Positions 21,523 through 32,828 of a stretch of 64,000 nt of DNA are shown here, in pieces. A model generated the notes under the pieces. The model was not told the DNA's origin and ran no database searches. It saw only the letters and a list, made by a program, of their open reading frames with translations. The stretch is from Aphanomyces cochlioides (lineage: Eukaryota > Oomycota > Saprolegniomycetes > Saprolegniales > Verrucalvaceae): NCBI GenBank assembly GCA_019828595.1, contig JAHQRK010000012.1, positions 806,001-870,000 of the forward strand. Reading direction: 5' to 3'. The stretch's first letter is position 1, and each line of letters starts with the position of its first letter. The position numbers and the translations under genes were made by a program.

Positions 21523-22194
21523 TATAGGACAGATGAAAGTGTACATCTTTGTGGATGACGTTATAGACTGTCCGTTATAGACTGTCCTATATATAGGACA
21601 GTGTACATCAACTTTTATAACAAATGATTGAAACAGTTTAATTCAGCAGCGTGATTCGTCTCGTCCGCTCGTTCTCGCATTCAATTTGGCCCACTTGTGA
21701 AGAAATGGAGAAATGGGAGGCTATGCGGTTGGAACATTGATGAAACTCCACGAACACGAAGGGACTGGTACTAGTGTCTTTAACACGAAGAGTATCATTA
21801 CTATGATGAACAATGGGACAAAAATGTAGTTGAGATAATCGCAGCACTTTTAGTTGTCGTCCAATCTTTGGTTGGACCGCTGCACTTGACGTCGACACAA
21901 CGGTGTATAAGACCCACTGATCGCTACACGTTTGACTGCACAATTGATCAGCAGTCTAATGTGAGTGTGTTGAGCCTACGTCGTCCAGTGAATCGATCTC
22001 TAACATCACGAAGTCGACTGTCCTAGATATAGGACAAGGTATGTGGGGAATAGAGGTTAATACAACTGACCACACGAAAAGTTTTTTTTTCTGTTATCTC
22101 AAAAATAAGATTTCAGAGTGCGAAAACTTTGAAGTCGTTTATCTCAGCAATTAATTTTGCAAGGAAGTCCGATTTTGTTTTCCATGGCTTCATA

Positions 22195-23182
22195 TCCTAG
22201 CCATATATGCAGCAAGTTTACGGCGACTACAAGCTTTATGTCGCGCCATAGTCCAGTCGAAATGGTTGTGAGAGGTTCTTGTAAAAAGAATTGCACAAAA
22301 TTCTGATATTTTCGCAAAATGTTTGAAAAAATTGAGAAATTGGAAAAAATCTCAAAATTTCTTTCCAACTGGTGCTGTAATCGTTGCAACTCACGTGTGA
22401 CATGGCCAAACTCCGCATCGTTGTGGATACGGAAGCTAGAATTCAGTGGACCTTGGAGCGCAAAAGAGCCATACTCAGGACGTGGTGACGAACATCAAGC
22501 GCTTTGCATACTGTGGCCCCGTCCAGGAAGGCAGCGAGGCGACGGTTACATGAATATGCATCGATTGTTCCTGGCCAAACCTCGATGAGAAGGGGACATT
22601 GGTGAAGTTGTTGTCGATGCCAACAGGCGGCCATGCTATCCAGCACCAGAGAGTAATGCATGCGAAGGATGTGGCTCGAATGACTCAAGTGCTAAAAAAT
22701 GTGATTTGGATTTGTCCAACAAACATGTACGGTGTGGTGCCACTGGTGGACCCACCGACTTGTTCGTCAAGGTTCACTTGCAATGGAGGGAGCCTTTTGA
22801 ATGACATGCTGGATCACCGTAGCGTCGTGAAAGCTTAAGACGTCCCTGGAAGCGTCCTTGGAATACGAAATTCCCAGCGCGAATGCCGCTGCTGCTTCGT
22901 GAGATTCGCTGTGGGATTTCCTGCTTGAGAACTTTCTTTCGCATGTCTACCTTCTTGCCGCGTCTTGAGCATCGCAACGATGGATGGTAGAACCTGGTCC
23001 GCTTCAGTGAACCTTGATAGAATGCGCTCATGATCATCCCGAGATCGCCATGCCCGAGCTTCATTAGACCATGCAGAGACCGTCAAAGTCGTCGAGGTGC
23101 GGCAGGGTGATGCTTGTAGCCTTGGAAGAGCAGAGAGTTCAAACTAACATGCCATCCTGGCGGCAACACACAACGCACACAC
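22195..23182. other. No gene
   Basis: Only short frames of low quality on both strands; nothing recognised. Confidence 0.4.
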
Positions 23183-23902
23183 TTATAAGTTAACATCTGA
23201 CGGCTCCTCACGATTAATGTCGAGCTGGGCGACGCAGTCATGGAGGTACCTCCGTCCATGCGGCTTGCACAATCCCAAGTCATGACCGAGTCGTTTGCAG
23301 CCATATATTTTACACTGTCGCTCCTTGCGATGGGCATCACAGAGCCCCCCACCTCTATCGCTTTTCGTACACTCCGGCACTGTACATCGTCTGCAGCCTC
23401 CATGTGTCGCGCATTTGTTGTTGCGTTGGACGCCTTTTGTGCAGCCTTCGACACTACACCGTTTGCCTCCACCATGGGCTCGACAGAAGCCACCGCCTTG
23501 GCTGCTCTTCGTACACTGTTCAAACTTGCACCGGGCGCCACCGCCATGTCCTTTGCAAAACCCATGGGACTGTGCTGCGTTCGAGCAGTGGGGCTCTTTG
23601 CATACTTTGCCAAACCCATGTGCAGTACAATATCCATTCGCTTGCGCCATCTTGTAGCAGGACGTGACGTGGCAGTATATCATGGTCCCACTTTGAGGCT
23701 CTTGCTTGACTGTAGCAGGCGACGACGGCGGCTCCGTGACGACGTCGCGGTCGCTGCAAAAGTACATCCAATCTTGCATGTCTTGGAGTAATCTCGCCGC
23801 ACCGTCGGGCTCGGGCATATTGAATGGGATGGGAGAATACTTGTCACCACTCATGAGAAATTGAGGTGGAAGTGGCAAAACCACTTGGTGCATGCTGCGC
23901 AA
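23183..23902 (-). CDS. Zinc-unit (WRKY19-like) protein, 6 units
   Basis: 239 residues (223 if the second ATG at 23854, M-S-G-D-K-Y, is used; that start places P-I-P-F near the N-terminus as in its relatives). Order: P-I-P-F motif, amphipathic acidic motif L-L-Q-D-M-Q-D-W-M-Y, Pro/Ser linker, then six C-X4-C-X9-C-X2-H units and a 20-residue tail. Units two and three carry the family hallmark G-H-G-G-G / A-H-G-G-G. Such CCCH repeats resemble those in plant WRKY19 outside its WRKY domain; there is no WRKY domain here. A nucleic-acid-binding regulatory role is inference. Intact; closest in style to the broken gene at 14.1-15.2 kb. Confidence 0.85.
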   Translation of the reverse strand: MRSMHQVVLPLPPQFLMSGDKYSPIPFNMPEPDGAARLLQDMQDWMYFCSDRDVVTEPPSSPATVKQEPQSGTMIYCHVTSCYKMAQANGYCTAHGFGKVCKEPHCSNAAQSHGFCKGHGGGARCKFEQCTKSSQGGGFCRAHGGGKRCSVEGCTKGVQRNNKCATHGGCRRCTVPECTKSDRGGGLCDAHRKERQCKIYGCKRLGHDLGLCKPHGRRYLHDCVAQLDINREEPSDVNL

Positions 23903-26751
23903 ATTGTGAAGTTGAACGCACCATCAATGAGCTATCATCAAGACACACACACGTTGACACCCGCAAACTTGCGGAAGACTGTCTTTTGATCGTGCTCCAG
24001 CGTTCAACAACCAATTAAATGAGTTTGCACTTTGATAAGTCGTACTGAGTGGACTGGCTCCTCCCATGTCAAATGGAGTTGAAGTGAACTCTTGAAAACA
24101 AATACCTTTATAAATTAATGTCCAGTTTTGATATCAAGTATGTCAGTGCTTCCTTTCAACACACTTGAAAACCCAAATAAATGTGAATTACATATTGCAA
24201 TATTCTTCAAGTTTATGATGTCTTCAGAAAGCTCTACAGAGCTGCTTGACTCTCTCGCAGAAGGAAGAGATCATGTCACGTCGCAATGTGCATCGAACGA
24301 CATGGTTGCGAGCACTCTATCGAGAGAGAGCCCCTTTCATTGCGCCATGTCGATACTGAATTTGACTACCGATTTTTTAAAGAGTGTTGAGGCATAGTCG
24401 AAGTGACTCTTTGTTTCGTTTTGGCCATGTCTGTGTTTCGCTTTTGATGTCGTTTTATGATGTCTCTTTTTGAGGGTACCTCTGTAATGTGATACCTTTA
24501 AATTATCTTATAATAATAGAATATAAAGTTTAAGATTATACTATGGTTTGTATGAAATTACTCAGCTGGATAATCTATACCTTTGTTAAATTATATGGTG
24601 TGTGTTGTAACCAACCATACAATATCAGTATCAAACTTGGAAATGAATACCTCTCTAATCGTATATTTCCTAATTGAGGTGCAACTTTCACTGCTGTCTT
24701 CTGGACTGTGCTTAGAAAATTCCGTCGTGGCCGAGCCAGTGCACCGACTTGAACTTGACCACTGGAGCATGAGACAACCGAGTGGTCGAGAATGAGCCAG
24801 CATGCAAGTACCGATTGCATCGGCGCAGACTTTGGCCGACTTTTGGCTGCGTTCGACTTGTCGGCACCGGATTACATGGATGCAGGTGCGATTGGCGACG
24901 CGGAACGTAGTTGTTTCAGCTTTGAAAAGCCATGGCGGTTTGGCTCCGCTTGGAAGCGAAAGACGGAGAGAGCCACACTGCGGATTCGCCACGTGAGAGA
25001 CATGTTGGATGACATTGGGTCTGAGTACAGTCGACGTCTCGCTATCCATACATTTTGTTGCGCAACCGTGTCATTGATGTAAAGCATGCGAGGAGGAATA
25101 TCCAGCAGGACGTCGAATAAAGAAACACTCGCATATCTTCTGGATGCCACTGCAAGACGACGACACTTTTGCGTATAAGAGCTCGCTTTGAAAGGCAGTC
25201 TGCCCTGACGTCATTTGACCAGAGGAATACCAAAGTTTGAAAGAGTAGTGGGAGCTTTCTCTCTTGCTGTCCCTACGGCGAGTGATATCACATGACTGGA
25301 TGGACCCCTATACCAACGACAAACTGGATCACCGACGACGGGGGACGAGTTTCGCTTGTCAAGAGTCCCAAAAGAGGCTATTCGGACCATCAGGGGCAGC
25401 TGACTTTTAAACTTATGCTTGTCAATTTTCAGTCGCGAGAGCAAGTTACAAGCGCACTGAGGAGACAGTCTACTTCAAGTCGAACACTCACGAAGGACGA
25501 CGAACCAAGTTTTGACACCAGCGAGATGTGCTATGTAGGGGGACCTGCTGCTCGTGGAAATATGACCATAAAGCCGCGTCCCACCATCAGTTGAAACCAC
25601 GTCTTCCATGCATTACATCACGACTGGGAGCTCGATGCTTCGATTTATATCGGTCGTCCCATTTCATCCGTGACGAAAATGTTTCGTCACCATGCTGTGT
25701 CGCAATCGTCTTGTCCTCCAAGGAACAACGCAAAGTGAGCCAGATAATCAAATGGTAGCCAGCACCCCGCAGGCTGTTTGCAAGATGCCAACGTACTTAC
25801 AGTAGACTGGAACATCCCGACCTGGCGGCAAAAACGACATGGACGTCGTTCGTTTCTCTTGCAAACTCCATGGCGACATCGCGGCTGAATGAACCCATTC
25901 TTGGCATAGTCCAACCAGATCTCGCTTCGACAATGTGATGCAATGCAAGACTTGACAAAGTCAATCGACTTGCGCGTGCCGATACAGTAGAGATTGCCAT
26001 TGCAGTGCCTTCTCCTCCCTTCTTTCGACACCTTATTCACGACAAAGACCATGCAAGAGCAACTTGTCCAAGGTGGACAATAAGTCAAGCCAAGTTGTCG
26101 TCGAAAGCAGTGCTGGCTTTTCACCATCGACCGCGACAACCATCTCGACAAGCAATGGTTGTGCAAGACAAGAACGTTCCGTGACATTTTCATGAGCGCC
26201 AGACTGCTCATGAGTGCTACTCCGTTCCACATTATTTGTCACATAGTTTTTCCATTGGCAAAATTTCTTTGATTTCTGGGTATTTTGGGTTCCTGATTGG
26301 TTCATTAAGAAGTAATAACCGTGCTCTTTGATTGGACTATCTGCAAGTGCTATGAATCAAATTCAATTGAGAGAAACAACTCCTTAAACACACACTACTC
26401 TACTGTCATCATGAAAAAAGTTCCGGTGTGCAGTCGTAGACCACTATGGCGTCCACTACACAAGACAATCATATCAACTACCTTTGCAGAGTGCCAATCA
26501 AGCGCTCATATACCGCCAAGACATCGATGGGATTTCGAAACGTGCTGTGGAGTCTCGTTCTTCCCGAAATGCATCAACATCACTCATACATTAGTCAAGA
26601 TTAAATTAAATGTTGTACTTTTAGCCAAAAAGTTGAAGTAAAATTTATACTTAATTAAACTATTGCCAATACTTAAAACAAGACAAAACAATATGACAAA
26701 TATTGCGGAACGGAGTAGTACCATTCACTTCCCCATGGTGAAGATATACGG
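23903..26751. other. Long intergenic stretch, no supportable gene
   Basis: Several frames of 100-180 codons on both strands overlap each other and show no motif, so I do not call them. AT-rich patches lie at 24.48-24.70 and 26.58-26.70 kb. Two ATTGG (inverted CCAAT) motifs lie near 26295 and 26330. Confidence 0.4.
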
Positions 26752-26760
26752 CGCCACGAG

Positions 26761-29460
26761 GGGAGACGCTAAACATCGGACCCCTTTTTCTATTTGTCAG
26801 AACCTTTGACTTGAATAAAATATGCACATACAAATCGTTGTATAGCCATAAAGCTAGTATGGCTAGTTGTTGTACTAGCTTCTACGTGTTTGCTTCGCGT
26901 CTGTATTGAGAGGCTGATGGATATCACAAACGACTTGCAGTCATGGCGGCGATGATTCCTTTGCGAGTAAAAAGCATGATAGAATATTTATCATTGTACT
27001 GGAACAAAAAGAATCTCTGGACTAATTGAATTAACTCTGTTTTGAAAGCATAAAGGCGAATGGCGTTCTTTTTTTGTCTTACTCCAAGAAATGAAAGTGT
27101 TGTGAGAGGAAAAAAATCATTCGACTCATCAAAAGTTGACATGGAACTAGGCTCGCAGCGTTGATAGCCTGCATTTTCTTGGAATCATAGTTGTATGCAC
27201 AAACTACTCGAACTATATGTTGTTACCATAGATAACTCTACTCGAGAAAACATGCATTAACAATTCGTTGTTGTAGATGTCTAGCCTACAAAGCTCATCA
27301 TGAAGCTACTAGTGTGCTATATCAACAATAAGATATTTTGTAGATCTGAAATTCCTTGGCATCGTGTTAAAGCCAATTCATAAAGACAGTTCATTGATTT
27401 GTTGGGAAAAGATTATTCAACGCAATCGACTATCTGTAGTAGTTGTGGTCTACCTGACAAAGACTGCTAAGCGTTGTACTCAAACAATTCTGTGACTTGC
27501 TAATGTTGACGGCAACCACATCCATCATGTAAATGCATTCAGTTTAATAGTCTGACGTTTCCGTGAGTATGGCAAACTACTTGACCAGTACTTCGAAGGA
27601 GAAAGGACATTAATGAGCAGCGTTACAATTTCCGCAGCGAAAGTTGCGGAATGAGGGTGTCAGACTTCCGCAAATTAACGCAAACTCGACCGCAAAGTAT
27701 ATCTAGGTTGCTTCAACGAACTAAGCATGTGCGAAGTAGTTTAGTATATCAAGCGCACAACGTATCTGAAAGGTTGTGCTGCATCAAATCAATCTCTATC
27801 GCTGCTGAAAGAGTGTTATATGTGCTTCCGCATTTTCGCAAAGGACAAAAAATGTAAGAATGGAACTGCCCAAAACTGTCTAGGGCCCATCTCTTGCTTT
27901 TAAGCCATGCTCTTGTGGATTTGGAAATGCCAAAGTCTCAAAATGTTGGCCCGCAGTGAGCATATCCGAGTTCTGCACATCGTGGGCACAGTCGATGTGC
28001 TGAACGATTAGCCAATCAAAATGAATTTAAGAATATTTTCAGCCAATAAAACCTTTGTCAATAAACCTATTCCTCATATTCCAGTCTTTTCGGTGCCAAA
28101 ACAATCTCTACTTTGTCAAGCTTGACACGACACTACATAATGTCGAAGCGAGATAATAACGATGTTTCCAAGTACTGACTTGGGACGAAAACAATGAGTC
28201 CAATTAACAAGAAGCCGTCGATATAGTCTGGGACGTTGTGCATGTGGTATTATACCAAGCCTCCTTGGTTAGAAGTGGCTGCAAAAAATAAAATGTTCAA
28301 AAGACCAGCTTCCTCTGTGCATCGCACACTAACCAAGATCGATCTACCTTACTTTCCATTGATCTCGAAGCGACATTTTGCGGAATGGCCCTCCTCAACT
28401 TCCGCGTTTTGCGGAAAAAGCCTGCGGGCCAGTGCTTTTAGAATTCCGCATATTTTTAAAAAATATCCGCAAAATTCGGAAAAAATGCGGAAATTTTGAC
28501 GCTGTTAATAAGTTTTCAAAGGAAACCTGCTATATTTGCGGTTGATACATTTGCTCGAGAAAACATAATGCAATACGTAGCCACTATTTCCACAAGCTAC
28601 CGGTACCGGTATGTCAGTAAACGTTTTGTAAAATAGGAATTTATATATGTATTTGATGTTGATCGGTATTTACAGGTTTGATTGATAGCTTTGGTGAAAA
28701 CAAAGTGTTCAACGAATTCAACAATTGCAAGGACTTATTCTTGCACAACATGACTTATGCTTCCATCAAAATTAACCACAGTACAGCGCTCAGCACTCTT
28801 TGTCAAGAGACCCACAACAACGATAGATGGTCGATTACGTCGAACAATCTTTTCCACCAAATGAATTTGTTATCGTTAACGGAATGTCAAAGTCATTTCA
28901 GATCTACTGTACAAGTATCTCATAGGCTCAGCATAAATACATGTCCATCAGTAGCCCCATGATGAGCTTTGTTGGTTGAACTCTTGTCGCACCGAATTAA
29001 ACTCTTTTTTTCTCGAGTAAAGTTATCGATGCTAATGAGGCTATCAATGCTGCATGCAAGCTTGGTTCCTTGTCAACTTTTAATGAGTCGAATGACTTTT
29101 TTCCAAGTCAAAACGAACGACCTTGCGTTATCGTCAATTCATTAGCCTTTCAGAACGCCATTCGCCTTCATGCTTTCAAAACAGAGTTAATTCAATTAGT
29201 CCAGAGATTCTTTTCGTTCCAGTACAATGATAAATATTCTATCATGCTTTTTACTCGCAAAGGAATCATCGCCGCCATGACTGCAAGTCGTTTGTGATAT
29301 CCATCAGCCTCTCAATACAGACGCGAAGCAAACACGTAGAAGCTAGTACAACAACTAGCCATACTAGCTTTATGGTTATACAACGATTTGTATGTGCATA
29401 CTTTATTCAAGTCAAAGGTTCTGACAAATAGAAAAAGGGGTCCGATGTTTAACATCTCCC
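26761..29460. mobile_element. Non-autonomous Mutator-like element (long TIR, 9-bp TSD)
   Basis: 2700 bp bounded by a perfect 9-bp duplication CGCCACGAG (26752-26760 and 29461-29469). The ends start GGGAGA, and the inverted arms run about 500-550 bp (left to about 27315, right from about 28950) with small indels. Long arms plus a 9-bp duplication are the mark of Mutator-like elements. No MuDR transposase is inside; the core is non-coding and carries a second nested MITE. Confidence 0.85.
27618..28504. mobile_element. hAT-type MITE nested in the Mutator-like element
   Basis: Ends start CAGCGT and share A-A-rich then TTTCCGCA sequence (left CAGCGTTACAATTTCCGCA, right complement CAGCGTCAAAATTTCCGCA). 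The flanking 8 bp are TTAATGAG and TTAATAAG (7/8 identical), as expected for the 8-bp hAT duplication. Inside, TTCCGCA/TGCGGAA motifs recur near both ends. 887 bp, non-coding. Confidence 0.7.
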
Positions 29461-29469
29461 CGCCACGAG

Positions 29470-29876
29470 TAGCCCTCGCCCATTACTCGCGGGATACGTC
29501 AGTGGGAATGGATGGCCAAATGCCAAAATCTTGACATTCCAAGTGCCGCACTTCACTTTGCCCTTCTGTGAATCAAGACATGACTTGGCATACAAATTTC
29601 AAGTAATTTCAGTATTCAGTACGACTGACATATACTTGATATCATGTTCATTTCTGTCGTACAATATAAAAATATTTATTAAAATACATGGGCAATGAGT
29701 GGTTTAGGTGGAAAAATATTACAAGTGCACTTTGCACTACCAGGTTGGCGACGGCGACGACGACGACGACAGCAACAAACAAGACGTCCCACTACTGAAT
29801 CGGCGAAGTGACTGCACAGCTGCGACTTGATGAGACATCGCAACGCCAAACGAAGGAGTAATGCCACACAGACGAC
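29470..29876. promoter_or_regulatory. Upstream region of the 29.9-kb zinc-unit gene
   Basis: About 400 bp between the Mutator-like element and the gene. It holds an AT-rich patch (29650-29700) and a short GAC-rich run (about 29750-29775). No TATA box can be assigned with confidence. Confidence 0.3.
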
Positions 29877-30710
29877 ATGGAGCTCAAGTCATTTCCGAAT
29901 TCGAAAAACGCACAAAACATGTCTTCGTCAATGATCAAAGTCGAGCCGGTGCCTTTTCACGCGCGTCAAGTGTCCTTCTCGACGCTCTTGTTGGATGAAT
30001 TCATCGAGACGGCCAAACCGATGACCCAGTTTTGCACGCCTGAACTCGACGCATTTGAAATTCACATGTGCGAAATCTTGCTAGCAGACTCGTTTCCGTG
30101 CTCGAGCCCATCGCCGAGTACGTCGTCCACATACAGCACGGACAGCGAAGGCATTGACGACGAGATTGTCCCGACCGTTGTTCCTATTATTTGCGCGACT
30201 CGTGGCTGCACCCGCCGAGCTCGTGTTCGCCGCCACTGCACCGCGCACAGTTCCCCCAAGGTGTGCAAAGTCCCAGACTGCAACAACGACGCCCAGCATA
30301 GTGACTATTGCCTCTCACACGGCGGCGGCAAGTGCTGTAAAATCCCCAACTGCTCCAACGCTGCACAGTCCCAAGGTCTATGTAAGGCTCATGGCGGAGG
30401 TGCCCGTTGTAAATTTGCGGGATGCGAAAAAAGTAGTCAAGGTGGGGGGCTTTGCCGTGCTCACGGTGGTGGCAAGCGGTGTAGCGAAGCTGGCTGCTCC
30501 AAAGGAGTGCAGCGTGGAAACAAATGTGCCACGCATGGCGGTTGCCGCAGTTGCACTGTCGAAGGCTGCACGCGTTCGGATCGCGGTGGTGGCTACTGCG
30601 ACGTTCACCGCAAGGAAAAAGTCTGTCGTGTGGATGGGTGCAAGCGATTGAGCCACGCTCTTGGGATGTGCAAGCCACACATGCGCATGTACCACAACCA
30701 AGGTTCTTAG
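29877..30710 (+). CDS. Zinc-unit (WRKY19-like) protein, 7 units
   Basis: 277 residues. N-terminus: V-E-P-V-P-F at about residue 22, an acidic Leu-rich stretch (about 40-75) instead of the usual D-L-Q-x-W-M motif, and a Ser/Thr-rich linker. From about residue 105 there are seven regular C-X4-C-X9-C-X2-H units; units 3 and 4 end A-H-G-G-G. Intact, GC-rich at third positions. A start at 29919 (M-S-S-S-M-I-K) is also possible. It belongs to the subgroup with C-S-E or C-T-E in the K-G-V-Q-R-G-N unit (also 45.0 and 56.1 kb). Its promoter is bounded by the Mutator-like element. Confidence 0.85.
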   Translation: MELKSFPNSKNAQNMSSSMIKVEPVPFHARQVSFSTLLLDEFIETAKPMTQFCTPELDAFEIHMCEILLADSFPCSSPSPSTSSTYSTDSEGIDDEIVPTVVPIICATRGCTRRARVRRHCTAHSSPKVCKVPDCNNDAQHSDYCLSHGGGKCCKIPNCSNAAQSQGLCKAHGGGARCKFAGCEKSSQGGGLCRAHGGGKRCSEAGCSKGVQRGNKCATHGGCRSCTVEGCTRSDRGGGYCDVHRKEKVCRVDGCKRLSHALGMCKPHMRMYHNQGS

Positions 30711-31852
30711 GAGTCCAAGTCTATTTATTGCAACAATAATTAAGTGTGCTATTATATTATTCAAACCGTCGACTCGACCACGCTTTACGCTCTTGATAGC
30801 GAAGTATCGAATGGGAGGCTTGACGTGTCTACAGAAGGCGAGCAGGCACGATGACTGCCGGGGTGGTCGCGGGAAATAGTGGATGCCCCTCGCTGTGCAT
30901 TTCTCTGAGGGGGCGAATTGATTGCGATCATTTGACAGCGCTCCAAGAGAAAGATGGGTGCTGATTCTATGAAAGATCAGGAGCTGATGCATCGGTGCAT
31001 ACTATCTACAGTTCGCTTCAGCTGCGTTTGCACCCTTCCGTTTTTATCATTGAATGTTCCATGAGACAGACGTTCTTGTTCCGTGGAAATTCCGTGAATG
31101 TTCCAAGAGCTTGCTCGAGTAAAGACACCGTGTTGCTTGTTTCTTGAAATCGCGACGAGCGATGAATGCAAAAGTGGTGTCGCAAAAGGAAAGACTGGTC
31201 AAGACGGACTGGTTGCATTCTTTTTTCTCTTCATCATGATCACACTGTGATGCTACGTTGCATGCCCTTGGTTCATTGCGTGGTCCGCCGCTGAACCGCG
31301 TCCAAAAAAGTTGGTCCGATGAGGAAACGCCGTCATGAAAACGCCTTGATGCTCCTCAACAACCACCGCAAACGATGACAACGCAATGCCTCCGACGAAA
31401 TCACAAAGCTGGAAGCGCAAGTACCGAAAAGATGAGCGAGATCCTTCTTGATGCAGGTCTTCCCCAATGCTACTGATTCACCTCTCCATTGGAACGCAAG
31501 AAGTTGCCTGCCCTTCGCCTCCATGGCTCTGCCTCGAAGCCACTCTTGCACATCGCACAACGACGAGATACCCCACCAACGAACTTCGGGTCAATTGCGA
31601 TTTCACGAGACCACCTTCGATTCACATCTACCTGGAAGTCTACCTTCGCAGTAGACGTCATTATCTGTCCTTTGTGAGCTTTCCGTGCTCTGCACACTGA
31701 TTGACAGACTTTGATTTTGCCAAGACACAGTGCAGAGTGTAAGTGACTAGAGAGAGATCGATGCATTATGAGCTGATTTGGGTCATGACATCTTGAAGCG
31801 TAGTCAACGATATGAACAAGGACAGCTCAGAGTACACAAAGATCAAGGTCAA
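30711..31852. other. No gene
   Basis: The minus-strand frame at 30378-30992 is the shadow of the zinc-unit gene. Nothing else supportable is seen. Confidence 0.4.
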
Positions 31853-32254
31853 TTACAAGCGTTGGTATCCGCTGTTTCTGGTCTTTCGGACAACAAGAAG
31901 CGCAACAAAGGCCAACATGCAAACGACCACGGCGCCAATACCAAGTTCGTACTTCTTGGCTTGCACCTTGGCAACAAACGACAAGTTACCCAAATGCTTG
32001 CGGCCAGTGGCGCACCAGTGGCTCGCATCTTCGTAGCCCGTGATGCCATACACATTCTTGTGCTTGGCGCCGCATGGCAATGGCTTGACATCCAATGACG
32101 GGCTCAAGTTGTTGTGGCAATCTTCCATCGAGTGAAAGAACACGCACGAGTTGGAATCAAAGCCGAGGCATTGAATTTCGTCGTCCAAGTTGAGCTGCAC
32201 AGCAGTCACAGCGCCGTTTGACGGCTGCGCGATACATTTCCATCCATTCGACAT
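31853..32254 (-). CDS. Small Cys-containing protein with C-terminal membrane segment, probably 5'-truncated
   Basis: 133 residues. About 95 residues hold seven Cys and several Trp/Tyr (W-K-C-I-A, I-Q-C-L-G-F, P-L-P-C-G-A, I-T-G-Y-E-D, H-W-C-A), then a hydrophobic segment of about 20 residues (G-I-G-A-V-V-V-C-M-L-A-F-V-A-L-L-V-V) with R-K-T-R behind it, typical of a type I membrane anchor. No signal peptide is present at the ATG used, so the true N-terminus with its secretion signal is missing or lies in an unrecognised upstream exon. Oomycetes have Cys-rich, membrane-anchored surface proteins of this look; the specific family is not certain. Confidence 0.5.
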   Translation of the reverse strand: MSNGWKCIAQPSNGAVTAVQLNLDDEIQCLGFDSNSCVFFHSMEDCHNNLSPSLDVKPLPCGAKHKNVYGITGYEDASHWCATGRKHLGNLSFVAKVQAKKYELGIGAVVVCMLAFVALLVVRKTRNSGYQRL

Positions 32255-32826
32255 CTTGTCGCTGCTCGTTCGAAGTCAAAATGAGCATGCGATCGTCATT
32301 GACCCGCGTGGGGCGAAGTGTTTGGGCATATTTTAAATACAATTGTTGACAGCTTTCACCTTTTCACTTGAATAAAGTATGTTCTTGCCAATATAATAAA
32401 ATAAAAATGTCCATACTTGAAGAACCAGATCCACCATGTGGACAAATCATCTCCTTTTCGATAGTAGATTTTGATTGGTTAATACTAAAAATATTAGCTA
32501 ATCGATGTGAAGTGTTTGCGAAATTTAATTTCACATGTTTGAAATGTCCTCAACCTCCAACGACAGAAACTTTGTCAACACCATGAGACCTAGTACTTGT
32601 ACTGCTGAATCATCGATTGATAATAGTTTCGACGATAGTGGGCAGATGGAGAGCTCGAACTTCAAAAAGACCCTTTTTCCAATGTTCAAGGTTGTTGCAC
32701 TTGATGCTGTGTGCACCCCACGGCAATTCAACAGGCATGCTGAAATGCTACCAGTGACTTGACAATGTTTGTGATTGTTTTGGGCTGGATGGGGGCTGTG
32801 ATCAACAGCCCCATCCAATACGAGCA
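32255..32826. other. No gene
   Basis: AT-rich with one inverted CCAAT (ATTGG, 32475). No coding sequence supported apart from the possible missing start of the preceding gene. Confidence 0.35.
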
Positions 32827-32828
32827 TA

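Larger units (their letters stand above)
19946..22056. mobile_element. TTAA-flanked (piggyBac-type) MITE, carrying a Tc1 insertion
   Basis: Inverted ends CCTCTATTCCCCA (13 bp) with TTAA directly outside both (19942-19945, 22057-22060). TTAA duplication is the mark of piggyBac transposition. Without the Tc1 element it is about 560 bp and non-coding. It contains repeated palindromes of the type CTGTCC-TA-rich-GGACAG, one of which is the Tc1 target. Confidence 0.7.
19336..22192. mobile_element. TA-flanked MITE (family A), copy 1, filled with nested elements
   Basis: Ends read TGAAGCC...GGCTTCA, flanked by TA (19334-19335, 22193-22194). The outer left 340 bp and outer right 120 bp match the left and right parts of the 452-bp copy at 32829-33280. 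The middle holds a short acidic ORF fragment, a TTAA-flanked MITE and a Tc1 element. TIR-like motifs (ATAAGTCTGATTTTG, twice, about 19679-19726) next to the ORF suggest further internal rearrangement. It abuts the pogo element's right end. Confidence 0.7.

Noticed and set aside
23183..23902. WRKY transcription factor identity for the zinc-unit genes
   Set aside because: No W-R-K-Y-G-Q-K motif is present in any member; the likeness to plant WRKY19 is limited to the CCCH repeat region.
25687..26232. Minus-strand Cys-containing frame of 181 codons
   Set aside because: Overlaps other frames of similar quality, has no signal peptide and no recognisable family.
29750..29775. GAC-rich run as a microsatellite or CRISPR-like repeat
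   Set aside because: Only a few imperfect trinucleotides; nothing resembling spacers or a regular array.
30378..30992. Minus-strand frame of 204 codons
   Set aside because: Antisense shadow of the 29.9-kb zinc-unit gene with no motif of its own.
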